Positions 10,436-20,893 of a stretch of DNA of 64,000 bases are shown here, piece after piece; position 1 is the first letter of the stretch, and each line of letters opens with the position of its first letter. Below the pieces are notes generated by a model, which was given only the letters and a program-made list of their open reading frames with translations, was not told the origin of the DNA and did not search any database. A program made the position numbers and the translations under genes. The DNA lies in assembly GCA_022457155.1 (NCBI GenBank), contig JAJGOT010000309.1, forward strand, positions 983,796-1,047,795, written 5' to 3'. Source of the DNA: Cladopsammia gracilis. Lineage: Eukaryota > Cnidaria > Anthozoa > Scleractinia > Dendrophylliidae.

Positions 10436-11850
10436 ATGCCTGCTGTTCTATATATTGTGATAAGTAGTATATCCTACTGGTATATTGCCTGATAACTAGG
10501 CTGATATCCGTCTGTTATATATATTGACTTATTACTAGAATATCCTACTGGTATATTGCCTGATAACTAGGCTGATATCCGACTGTTATATATATTGAAC
10601 TATTACTAGAATATCCTACTGGTATATTGCCTGATAACTAGGCTGATATCCGACTGTTATATATATTGACTTATTACTAGAATATCCTACTGGTATATTG
10701 ACTGATAACTAGGCTGATATCCGACTGTTATATATATTGACTTATTACTAGAATATCCTACTGGTATATTGACTGATAACTAGGCTGATATCCGACTGTT
10801 ATATATATTGACTTATTACTAGGATATCCTACTGGTATATTGACTGATAACTAGGCTGATATCCGACTGTTATATATATTGACTTATTACTAGAATATCC
10901 TACTGGTATATTGACTGATAACTAGGCTGATATCCGACTGTTATATATGTTGACTTATTACTAGAATATCCTACTGGTATATTGCCTGATAACTAGGCTG
11001 ATATCCGACTGTTATATATATTGACTTATTACTAGAATATCCTACTGGTATATTGACTGATAACTAGGCTGATATGCGACTGTTATATATATTGACTTAT
11101 TACTAGAATATCCTACTGGTATATTGACTGATAACTAGGCTGATATGCGACTGTTATATATATTGACTTATTACTAGAATATCCTACTGGTATATATTGA
11201 CTGATAACTAGGCTGATATCCGACTGTTATATATGTTGACTTATTACTAGAATATCCTACTGGTATATTGCCTGATAACTAGGCTGATATGCGACTGTTA
11301 TATATATTGACTTATTACTAGAATATCCTACTGGTATATTGACTGATAACTAGGCTGATATCCGACTGTTACATATATTGACTTATTACTAGAATATCCT
11401 ACTGGTATATTTACTGATAACTACAACCCCGGACAAAACTAGTTGAGATAAACTGAAATTACCCTGACATTTTGGTATACTTCTGAGACAAATTTTCCAC
11501 ACCACAATATAAATATGCGCCCTCCCCCTCCCCCTCCTTCCAATGTTGTTTTGGGTATTACTGCATTTGAATCAGACAGTTTTTAGAACAAAACAACATT
11601 GCATGGGGGGTGGGGAGGGAGGGATTTCTTTATGTTTGTTGACGCGGAAATTTGGCCTAAAATTTAGAAATAGATGAAAAGTGTCGCAACAGTTTTGTCC
11701 GAGGTTGTAGGCTGATATCCGACTGTTATATATACTTGACTTATACTGAACTAAGATACTGTATATCCTACAAGTATAATGACTGATGACTAGTACCGAC
11801 TAGTATATTGAATCATTACTAGGAAATCCTAGTGATATACTAACTAAAGT
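10436..11850. repeat. 71-bp satellite array (about 14 units), AT-rich
   Basis: Head-to-tail units containing ACTAGAATATCCTACTGGTA, TGATAACTAGGCTGATATCC and GACTGTTATATATATTGACT. The units between 10500 and 11420 differ by only a few substitutions, so expansion or homogenisation was recent. A MITE splits the array at 11424-11707; units after it (11710-11850) are degenerate. Confidence 0.9.
11424..11707. mobile_element. TA-flanked MITE (Tc1/mariner-like) inserted in the satellite
   Basis: Terminal inverted repeats CAACCCCGGACAAAACT (left) and AGTTTTGTCCGAGGTTG (right). Direct TA duplications flank it at 11422-11423 and 11708-11709. Neighbouring satellite units give the empty site (GATAACTAGGCTG), proving the exact 284-bp insertion and TA duplication. 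No transposase inside, so it is non-autonomous. Confidence 0.88.
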
Positions 11851-11875
11851 CTTATACCATTTATGTCATTTATTA

Positions 11876-12157
11876 GAGCAGTTTTCAATTGAGTGTGGTA
11901 AAACCAAAACCAAAGTAATTACTCTGACCAATCACAGCAGTCGTAAACAATCCAATGAACCAATCAGAGCTCGAAGCAAACACATGTCGGCGGCGCCAAG
12001 CGCGGGAAAACGCGTGCGAGCAAGTCACGTTTGGTTTTGGTTTTACTTCTGATTGGTCGAGAAAATGGCGCGAGATTTTTTAGCCAATCACAAATCGTAG
12101 CAATGCAAAACCAAAGCAATTGTGTAATTACTTTCGATACTTAATTGAAAACTGCTC
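11876..12157. mobile_element. TA-flanked MITE with GAGCAGTTTTCAATT termini
   Basis: Inverted ends GAGCAGTTTTCAATTGAGTG and its near reverse complement ending CTGCTC, flanked by TA on both sides. The interior has repeated CCAATCA/TGATTGG and AACCAAAACCAAAG motifs in both orientations. Its look is that of an abundant family in anthozoan genomes (recognised from memory). Confidence 0.8.
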
Positions 12158-12268
12158 TAACTATATGATTTAGTGATATATTAAGTTATACCACTTATAT
12201 TTGAATGTAATATTACTGTTACACTCAGTTTTAACTGTCGTGATCGATGCTGTAATATTCAGTAAATC

Positions 12269-13197
12269 CTATTTACAAAATAGTTTATCCACAGTCGACA
12301 TGACTCCTTGCCGAATTTGTCGGTTCTTCCAATAGCAGATAAGCGGATTTGTGCATGAATTAAGAAACGCAAGAGTTTCTGTCCAACTATAGTGGTTATA
12401 AGTCTTGATGTCCTGTTCTAAAATCTGGTGATAGATTGTTACAAATAAAACAGGCATGTTAAAAAGCAAATAGACTCCAACAATGAACGATATACTTGTG
12501 GTAATGTTCTCTTCTCTTCGTCTGTGGATCTGCTCAGTCACTGATTGTTGATGGGAGTGCACTTGACGACGGTGCCGATGCAAAACCCAAACAATCCCAA
12601 AGTTTGCGATTCCAGAAACCAGAAGACACAGAAACCATACGATCAAATGTACGCCTCTTGAAGCTTGGTTTATTCCCGCCCATTGCAAACTTGTTAATAA
12701 GAGATTCAGTATCCAGATAGCCGCCATATATTTAAGGACCCGTCCTGACGAGAAAACGTCATTGTACCTTGCCTGCAGTCGAACTGCAACAAGTCTCTCA
12801 TAGCTGACAGCCGTAAGGGTCATAAAAGACACTCCACAACAAATATAGAAAGCATTGGCATATACAATTCGAACGAAGCAAGGAACTGAACGATGCTGGT
12901 TTTCCAAGAGTCTATAAGTGATGTAACCTGGTTGAACTGCAAGGCCAACTAAAATATCTGAGAGCGCCAAACATCCTATCAGAAGATTTGATGGCGTTCG
13001 AAAACGGGCGTTGTTAAAGATGGCGACGACAATTAATAAAAGTTTAAAACAACAGCGAAAGGAGAAGAAATGATGTTGATGATGGCTGTTACAAGATTCA
13101 CCAGAAAACGTTCCGAAACTTGGTGGAATGTAGGATTAGGAAGGTGAAAACAAGATGGTGATGGTAACAGAACTTGACCTGAGGTGTTGTTGGCCAT
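12269..13197 (-). pseudogene. Class A GPCR copy 3, frameshifted
   Basis: Third paralogue of the GPCRs at 1-909 and 4448-5389, in the opposite orientation. Reading starts at ATG 13197 (MANNTS, equivalent to the fourth codon of copy 2) and runs through TM1 to an early TAA at about 13033. The receptor then continues in another frame to TAG 12269 with LALSD, ERL, FNMP and NPLIC motifs all present. Alignment with copy 1 shows two extra bases in a short TTA-type duplication at about 13036-13043, just after the TM1 asparagine. The rest is undamaged, so the lesion is recent or an assembly error. If real, it truncates the protein after about 55 residues. Copies 1 and 2 are intact at this point. Confidence 0.85.
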
Positions 13198-14577
13198 TAA
13201 TTTTTTCTTCTGCCGTCGCGAGGCGTCTACGGTGTTAGAATGGATCTGACAAAGTTTAATCAACAGGAAGAACTTATCTTGTATTCATTGCACGACAATG
13301 TACGTTGTGGGAGAGTGATATAAGACAAACCTGAGAGCTTTATAAAAGATGAAACTTTGAACCATTAATTAAAAATCTAATGTTTTTGTTTCAATCTACT
13401 AACATCGGTTTATTTCAGATTTCTCAGTTAAAACCGACTGAATCGAAAAGCAGCAGAATAGCTTTTGTTTTTGATTTTGACGTTTTCGTTAATTAAATTT
13501 AGATATAATAAAGCCATAAGTAAATTTCCTTACAATTTTGTAATATCAATTAATAATGCACGCACGGCATCAAGGCAAACTGCTAGCATATGAATGACAG
13601 AGAAAGTGATTGAAACAATTCATCCTGTTTTAAACAAAGTTAGAAATACGAGCTTCAACGAGATTTTCTGCGACGCCGTTATCTTACCGTTAGTCAAAAC
13701 AAATTGATCATCAAATACGATCATTCTATGAAAACGTATTGATATTCTTTGACGTTTTCCTGATTTGTTATTTTAATATCAAATTTGATTACTTTTATCA
13801 CTAGGAAATCTAGTGAATTAATAAAGTTCTATTCTTTTATGTCAGGACAGCTGCTTTTTAAAGCCTTCAGTGTCTGCTTGTGCCGAACTTCTTAGTTATA
13901 TTTTGATGCTTAACTGTTAACTATAAACACAATTTTAAAGACTTTTTTAACATTAAAAAAAGAGTTAAAAGGAAAATATTGTGGTATATAAGAGTATGTT
14001 CGGTGGGTGCTTAAAAATCAAGAAACATTTAACGTCCTTTGATTGGCTATTTCATGTGAAGTTGATGGTAATATTGACTTCCTTTCTGAGCACGGGTAAT
14101 CCTATCACAATTTAATCTAAAACAAGTGTTTTCTCTTCTAAAAATTATTATTAAAAAGAAACCGCTTTCGGACATTGTACAAAGGGGCAGTCTTTGACAG
14201 CAGGACTGAAAATTTAATTACATCTGCAATCAAAATTTTCATTTTTAATTTGTCTTTTGGAAATATAGGTTCTGCGTAAATATATTTTTTTACAAATAAA
14301 TAACTCTGAGACGATTCGTTACTTGTGTGGCTTCATCTCTGATACTATTTCACTTGTGTCAACTGACAACAACAATAACAACAACACAGTCTTCTTTATG
14401 AAATAAGTCATAAATAATTAAACCTCACAAAGAATTGTAGAACTAAACCAACATACTGTAAATCCAAGAGGCATATTCACGATGGTCTTCATGTTGATGG
14501 AGTGAGGTAAACACAACAAAGAGAAACAATCTTGACACTCCAACGTATTAAGATCTTTTGTTTCAAATACTCTAGCG
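13198..14577. other. Intergenic, no feature recognised
   Basis: AT-rich flank upstream of GPCR copy 3. No coding signal or clear repeat was seen apart from short A/T runs. Confidence 0.4.
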
Positions 14578-15127
14578 AACATGGACCGCGGGGTCCGAAT
14601 CGGGCGGGGCTATAGCCTGCGTAGCAGGCGTATGAAAATAATGTGGGCACAAGAAAGAACGGGGCGCGCGAGGGAGAGACGCGAGGAGGAAAGTATGCCG
14701 CCGGCACCAACAAGCCATATATGGTTCGTTCAATCTGCTGATTTCATAAAAACGTACCAAAGTTAAAGGTTTGAGTATAGAGCAGGGAGATCCAAACTGG
14801 CGGTCCACATGTGAAGGGAGTCCAAATCCAAGGGGCACCATAGTTAAACCCGGAAACAAAAAGACATCTGGTTCGTTTAATCCGCTCGATTAGACACGAA
14901 TGTTTCGTTTAAAGTCGGTATTTGAGTATGCTAACACATTAAAAATATACAGTAAAGGTGCTTCATAAGACACGATTTAATATGTAACAAGCGAAAGATA
15001 TGAAATTACATACTTTGTTTATAGTATAAGCTGAATGGATAAAAAAACGTTACAGATTTGAATATATAACAAGCGAAAGATATGAAAATACATACTTTGT
15101 TAATGGTTTAAGCTTAATGGATAAAAA
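14578..15127. repeat. GC-rich repeat fragment and dispersed repeat arm
   Basis: A GC-rich block (14578-14710) includes the local inverted motif GCCTGCGTAGCAGGC. Then at 14987-15127 two tandem copies of a unit with AACAAGCGAAAGATATGAAA, CATACTTTGTT and AATGGATAAAAA appear. The same unit occurs inverted at 17190-17242, 17876-17945, 18818-18905 and 19106-19175. Confidence 0.55.
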
Positions 15128-15129
15128 CA

Positions 15130-15241
15130 GGACGCTGAAATTTACATAAGTATATATTAACTTTCAAGGCCAAACGCTCGAACCCAAAGGGTTAAACAGA
15201 CGCGATGAAATTTAATATATACTTATGTAAATTCAGCGTCC
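15130..15241. mobile_element. 112-bp near-perfect hairpin (mini-MITE)
   Basis: Arms GGACGCTGAAATTTACATAA... and ...TTATGTAAATTCAGCGTCC (about 30 bp each, one base of difference) enclose about 50 bp. It sits within one arm of the larger palindromic element only, so it inserted after that arm formed. TTCAGCGTCC also ends related units at 17909 and 18873. Confidence 0.75.
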
Positions 15242-15469
15242 TATTTTTAGAGAGAGGTGCAGTATTGCGTATTATCATTATATCAGGACTAATAATCAGT
15301 TATGATATATCATGTTTTTTCTAATACATCTCTTCTTAAAAATATTGCTATTATCATGATATATCTTTGGTGATATAAGGGGTTGATTTTTTGATATTCC
15401 GCAATGGGTTTTTCTCATATAAAGATATGTTATCATGATATTATCAGAATATTTAATTAAGTTACTATT

Positions 15470-16000
15470 TCTTCTTTTCCCTGTGATACAGTGATTTATC
15501 ATGATATTATCAGAATATTTAATTAAGTAGAATTTGTTCTCCTCCCAGTGATACAGTGATTTATCATGATATTATCAGAATATTTAATTAAGTAGAATTT
15601 GTTCTCCTCCCAGTGATACAGTGATTTATCATGATATTATCAGAATATATTTAATTAAGTAGATATCATAATATTTAATGAAGGAACTTTAACCTCTACT
15701 ACCAGTGATAGAGTGATAAATCATGATATTATCAGAATATTTAATGAGGTAACTTTACTTCTACTACCAGTGATAGAGTGATAAATCATGATTTTATCAG
15801 AATACTTAATGAAGGAACTTTACCTGTACTACCAGTGATAGAGTGATAAATCATGATATTATCAGAATATTTAATTAAGTAGAATTTGTTCTTCTCCCAG
15901 TGATAAAGTGATAAATCATGATATTATCAGAATATTTAATTCAGTCGAATTTCTTCTTCTCCCAGTGATAGAGTGAAAAATCATGATATCAGAATACTAC
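15470..16000. repeat. About 65-bp tandem array
   Basis: Seven to eight units, each with CAGTGATA, TTATCATGATATTATCAG and AATATTTAATTAAGTAGAAT. Related ATCATGATAT blocks continue near 16690-17160 in mixed orientation. Confidence 0.85.
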
Positions 16001-16026
16001 CAGGATACTACTGTTCCCCTCGACTC

Positions 16027-16175
16027 TAAACCCTAACCCCTACCCTAACCCTAACCCTAAACCCTAACCCTTACCCTAAAACCCTAACCCTAACACTAAC
16101 CCTAACCCTAACCCTAAAACCCTAACCCTAACACTAACCCTAACACCGTAAAGTAACCCTAACCCTTACACCTGC
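16027..16175. repeat. Interstitial telomere-like (CCCTAA)n tract
   Basis: About 20 units of CCCTAA with variants (CCCTAAA, CACTAA, CCCTTA). Flanked on both sides by the same transposable element, so it is internal. It matches the TTAGGG telomere repeat of most animals including cnidarians. Confidence 0.85.
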
Positions 16176-16270
16176 CCTCACCAAGTGCAATAGACAATAC
16201 TCTGTGACTAATTTGTGTCTTTTATTCCTTAATTGCAGCTAACCTTCTTTTTTGTTTCAATTACTTTTAC

Positions 16271-16621
16271 ACTATACTGTTTTCTTGTTTAATTTCTGCG
16301 AAAAACGGCAGTTCAGGCGCGATACTTCTTCTTGAACACGTCAAATTTTTAGTTGACATTTTTCATGTTTCGAAACATACGGAAGCTGTTTGTATGCCCC
16401 CGGACAATCCCAAATTTGAATTTCACCCGCACCTTCCCCAGTTTTCTACCATCAAAGGCGTCAACACTGAATCCTGCGAACAGGGATTTCGTCGTCTCAA
16501 CCAGTACTTCGAAGTTACATGCAAAATGACTCAATACAAACGGAATATTCTTTTTTGGTTCGTTAATAACAGATTTAACACAGATCTAGAAAGTGAACTA
16601 AAAAGGCGCAAACTAATGTAA
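16271..16621 (+). pseudogene. KDZ-type transposase C-terminal fragment
   Basis: The frame is open from before 16271 to TAA 16621. The translation contains [14 protein letters not shown], then a proline-rich stretch, then NTESCEQGF and FWFVNNRFN. The order of a D-FH-H-C block, an NTE-CEQ block and a final N resembles the C-terminal catalytic part of Kyakuja-Dileera-Zisupton transposases as known from memory. The upstream transposase domains are absent, so this is a remnant. It sits inside the TIR-bounded element 15255-17182. A splice acceptor (CAG near 16311) could start it as an exon. Alternative: an unrelated repeat-encoded ORF. Confidence 0.45.
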
Positions 16622-17317
16622 GCCGATTTAATGTAAGTGTATTGTGAGAAAAGAAAAAGGCAATGTACTTCTGTAAATACATGGACGAATTGATCTTATC
16701 ATAATATATCAAACTATCACTGTGTCTTGTCTTCTTTCTTAAATCACTAGAGTGAGATTTGAGAGTGATAGTGATACATGATATGATAACTTGCTTTATT
16801 TCAAGAAAACTTTCTATGCTCCTAGGTAGGTGGACAATTTTGATATTATCATGATATATCACAATATCATTGTGTCTGTTATGCTTGGTAAAATGGTGAA
16901 ATCACTTGAGTGAGATTTGAGAATGATAGTCATACATGATATGATTCTAACTTGATAGTGATACCTTGATAATGATAATTCGAAAATTTGATAGCGAAAA
17001 TTCTTCTAGCAACTATCATGTAAATACGATATGATAATGATATTTTTGATATTTAAAATGGAAAATTATTTTTTGCTTTTATCATTCTGTTATCACCCAA
17101 ATATCACTGAGATATCAAAATATCAATTATCAAACTAATAATATTCTATCATGATATTTTGATAAACCGCAATCCTGCACCTTAGTGTATTTTTATCCAT
17201 TAAGCTTATACCATTAACTTAAAGTATGTATTTTCATATCTTTTGAAGGGATAGGACAGAAGAAGCATTTCAGATATAGACTGGGTCACGTTAGAAACAC
17301 ATAAGAAAATGCATTAG

Positions 17318-17868
17318 TGTATTCTAGTATTTAAATGCTTACATAATTTAGTTCCTGAATATCTGTGTAACTATTTTACTAGAAATCGTAATGTTCATAA
17401 TTACAATACTAGGCAAAGAAATGATTTAAATTTACCCAAACCTAATCTAAGCTTAGGGAAACGAACTTTTAGATTTTCAGGCTTGGTCCTATTTAATAAT
17501 TTACCAGTAAAAATAAAGCAAGCAACATCGCTTATTAATTTTAAGAAGTACATCAAAGAACACTTTCATTAAGACTTGCTCTTTATTAGATACGATTTAG
17601 TGTAACTAATGAAGTTATTTTAAGGTTTTTAAATAGGAATATATTGTATGTATAAAATTTATCTTTTTAACGTTTTTATATAAATTTAAACTTAAAATTA
17701 GCATTATTATATTAGTTTAATTAGGATAAGTTATTTTTGTATATTTTCATCTTTTACAATAATTTATAAATGTAATTAGCTTAATGATATATTAATTACG
17801 CAGGGCCCCAATGGATATCAGTCTAGAGCTGAATGGGCTACCCAGCATAAATAAAGGTTACTTTACTT
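17318..17868 (+). mobile_element. LINE 3' end (reverse transcriptase C-terminus plus tail)
   Basis: The frame 17318-17572 encodes a typical LINE ORF2 end with CLHNLVPEYLC, NTRQRNDLNLP, LVLFNNLPVKIKQ and INFKKYIKEHFH before TAA. A 3' UTR follows, ending in a TTTACTTTACTT tail at about 17855-17868, as in CR1/L2-like elements. A 5'-truncated dead copy. Confidence 0.75.
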
Positions 17869-17944
17869 TACTTCGCTTGTTATAAATTCAAATCTGTAAC
17901 GGTTTTTTCAGCGTCCAGTTTTATCCATTCATCTTATACTAATA

Positions 17945-18815
17945 TAGATAGGCTGAGCCTAACAGCGTAGCTCTTTGAACAGAAACTTAACTGAAGTGAA
18001 AGGTCGGAAGCACAAGAATAAAATTTACGCCCGGGCTATTTTTTTAATTTTAACAATTCTCAAAAACAGACTTACGCGACCGTTTGCACAGTACATTTAG
18101 ACCGTACAAAAGTTCACAAAAACAACTTTTTCTCCGTCTAGAATACCTAGTACGACTAATTACCGGGGCCAGCCAAAGGCTGGAACCGGTTATAAAATGC
18201 AGTCTGTTCCTTTCGGTTTTTTCAACGTCTCGTTTCCAGTGCCCCGCTTTCCGCTGTGACGAAATCGTTGTCATAGTAACTTTACTTGCTCAGATGCATC
18301 GCTGGTATTCGCCATTTTGAGAAAACCACGAGGCAATGGAGGGCATTGAAGACAAAGATTATAACTTTTTGGGGAACGACAAGTTCGCCAATCTTTACGA
18401 GAGACGACTACCTCATGAGCGAAAACTTAAGAGTGGACATTTGGAGAGACGTATTTACGAGCGACCACTTAAGAGTGAACCTTTTATCGAGCTCTTGTTA
18501 CAAAGCGCTATAGACGTGCCCGTGAACCAAGCAGAATTTCATTGCGATTTCTAAGACGTCTCAAGAACAAGAGTAGCGTGTTAAAAAAGTTTCTCTTCAT
18601 GTCACCTGTTTTTCCAGGTGACATGGGTTGCAAAGATCTCGGATGTTGTGTGGCGTCATACGCGCATGTTTTACGACGGTATACGCGCCCGCGAGTTAGC
18701 GCTGTTCGACGGCGGGTACAACGCGCCCGCGAAACATTCCGCTAGCCTATGGTTCTCTGGTTCTTTGAGTATGGGGCTCCGCGCGGGCCTTCGGCTCGCA
18801 GAGCTCCGCTATAAA
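17945..18815. repeat. Right arm of a long, diverged inverted repeat
   Basis: Reverse-complement partner of 9220-10345, with blocks in the expected mirrored order: GCCTAACAGCG near the inner edge, GCGACCGTTTGCACAGTAC, CAAAAGTTCACAAAAACAAC, then CATTCCGCTAGCC and GCGGGCCTTCGGCTCGC near the outer edge. Indels separate the arms. ORFs across 18286-18827 follow the GC-rich repeat and show no family signal. Confidence 0.6.
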
Positions 18816-19726
18816 CAAAGTATGTAATTTCATGTCTTTCGCTTGTTATATATTCAAATCTGTAACGTTTTTTCAGCGTCCCATTTTTATCCATTCCGCT
18901 TATACAACAACAACAACTGCAGCGCGTGTAGTTGAATCCCAATAACCCGAAGTGTCAACAACAACAACTGCAGCACGTGTAGTTGAATCCCAATAACCCG
19001 AAGTGTCAACAACAACAACTGCAGCAAGTGTAGTTGAATCAGGCCAATGACCCGAGTGTCAACAACAACTGCAGCAAGTGTAGTTGAATCCCAATAACCC
19101 GAAGTGTCAACAAAGTATGTAATTTCATATCTTTCGCTTGTTATATATTCAAGTCTGTAACGTTTTTTCTTTTTTTCTTTTAGTACGGTTATACCCTGTG
19201 CCGTTCGAAATTAATCGGTTAAAAATATATTCCTTACTGTACGATCAGCCTTTCATTTTATTTGTTAACAATTTAACGTTAAGAAAGAGTTCCTTAATAA
19301 TTTGTTTTAATTTGCTTATTTAAATAGTGGCGAGGTGACCTCAAAAAAGTTTTTATTGAGTGATTAGACCTCCTTGACTTAAGAGATGATATAAATCAAC
19401 TAATATTTTAAATCATGCAGCAAGTGTAGTTGAATCAGGCCAATGACCCGAGTGTCAACAACAACAACAACTGCAGCAAGTGTAGTTGAATCCCAATAAC
19501 CCGAAGTGTCAACAACAACAACTGCAGCACGTGTAGTTGAATCAGGCCAATAACCCGAGTGTCAACAACAACAACTGCAGCGCGTGTAGTTGAATCCCAA
19601 TAACCCGAAGTGTCAACAACAACAACTGCAGCACGTGTAGTTGAATCCCAATAACCCGAAGTGTCAACAACAACAACTGCAGCAAGTGTAGTTGAATCAG
19701 GCCAATGACCCGGCCAATGACCCGAG

Positions 19727-20753
19727 TAAAGAAGAACTTAATCAGTTCATAACTTCTGTCAATACTTTTCATCCGGCTCTAAAATACACCTGGGAAATTT
19801 CTGAAACCTCTGTCGCTTTTCTTGACATCAATATTTCGATCAACGGCAACAGTTTATCCACAAGTGTGCACTACAAACCTACAGATTCCCACAGTTATCT
19901 GTTACATTCATCCTCACATCCATCACACGTTAAAAACGCCATTCCGTATTCTCAATTTCTCAGACTTCGACGTCTTTGTAGTGATGACGCCGATTTTTCC
20001 AACAAATCGGAAGAAATGTGCCAGTTTTTCAAGAAACGTGGGTACCCTGACTCTGTTGTTAAAACGGGCCAACAACGTGCACAACAGATCGACAGACAAT
20101 CAGCACTACAAACATCACAGAAGGAAGAGAACGAGAGAATTCCATTCACCCTCACTTTCCACCCACACAATCACACAGTCAAAAGCATCATTTTAAAAAA
20201 TTTCAAATTGCTCCAAAACGACCCCGGAACTGGCAGAATTTTTTCACAACCCCCACTAATTTCATTCAAACGTGACAAAAATATAGGCAACTTTCTAGTT
20301 ACGAGTACACTGAAATCTGACGATGAACCGGGAACTTTTAAATGCGCACGCACACGATGCAACACTTGTCCTTTCATTCACAACGCCAACAAAATAACGG
20401 GACCTAAACGATCTATTAAAATCACTGATCGTTTTACATGCACCTCCGTAAATGTTATCTACTGCATAACATGTACTTTTTGCAAAAAGATATACATTGG
20501 CGAAACAGGGAGGAGACTGGGCGACCGTTTTCGAGAACATCTCCGAGACGTTGAAAAAAATGACCAAGACGCATCCAAACCAGTCGCGCGTCATTTCAAT
20601 CTTGCTAACCATTCTAAGCAACACATGACAACCTGTGGCGTTTCCCTACACCAGGGCAACACAGAAAGCCGTAAAAACTTAGAACAAAAAATCATCTTTC
20701 GAATCGGCACTCTCAAACCCCACGGAATTAACGAACGCTTTTCATTCAACTAA
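19727..20753 (+). pseudogene. Penelope-like RT C-terminus fused to GIY-YIG endonuclease
   Basis: Open frame to TAA 20753; the apparent start at 19692 lies in the satellite and is not a real start. The first part (FLDINISINGNSLSTSVHYK, then HPSHVKNAIPYSQFLRLRRL) matches the late palm/thumb of Penelope-like reverse transcriptases. The second part has a cysteine cluster (CARTRCNTC) followed by a GIY-YIG nuclease with VIYCITC, KKIYIGETGRRLGDRFREH and a late glutamate (NLEQKI). In the family the RT copies RNA and the GIY-YIG domain nicks target DNA. The catalytic RT motifs lie upstream and are missing, so the copy cannot move on its own, although no stop interrupts what remains. Confidence 0.82.
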
Positions 20754-20840
20754 TTTACATTTGTTTTTCACGTCACAAAATTTCCACCAATGGCGGAGCT
20801 CCTCCTACTATATAAAACCACACACTACCCACAATCCCTT

Positions 20841-20893
20841 GATTCGCTCCGACGAAGGGCTAGCGCTCGAAACGTCAGCTTTCTCGAATCTTT
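20841..20893 (+). ncRNA. Hammerhead-like motif in the Penelope-like 3' region
   Basis: CCGACGA, an extra A, stem II GGGC-UAGC-GCUC, GAAA, then the palindromic stem III ACGU with a GUC cleavage context. Stem I can form from GAUUC and GCU (20841-20848) with AGC and GAAUC (20876-20892). The core departs from CUGANGA by U4 to C, which should impair cleavage. It lies about 100 bp after the GIY-YIG stop codon, where Penelope-like elements are known to carry hammerheads. Confidence 0.5.

Larger units (their letters stand above)
15255..17182. mobile_element. 1.9-kb palindromic-ended DNA element, KDZ-related
   Basis: Ends AGGTGCAGTATTGCG and CGCAATCCTGCACCT are inverted. Outside them, arms at 15078-15127 and 17190-17242 are also inverted copies, so the whole terminal repeat is over 70 bp once the 112-bp hairpin is removed. 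The interior holds a 65-bp array, telomere-like repeats, a transposase-like fragment and ATCATGATAT-rich DNA in both orientations. No clean target duplication was found. Confidence 0.6.

Noticed and set aside
16027..16175. Chromosome end
   Set aside because: The CCCTAA tract is flanked on both sides by the same transposon, so it is interstitial.
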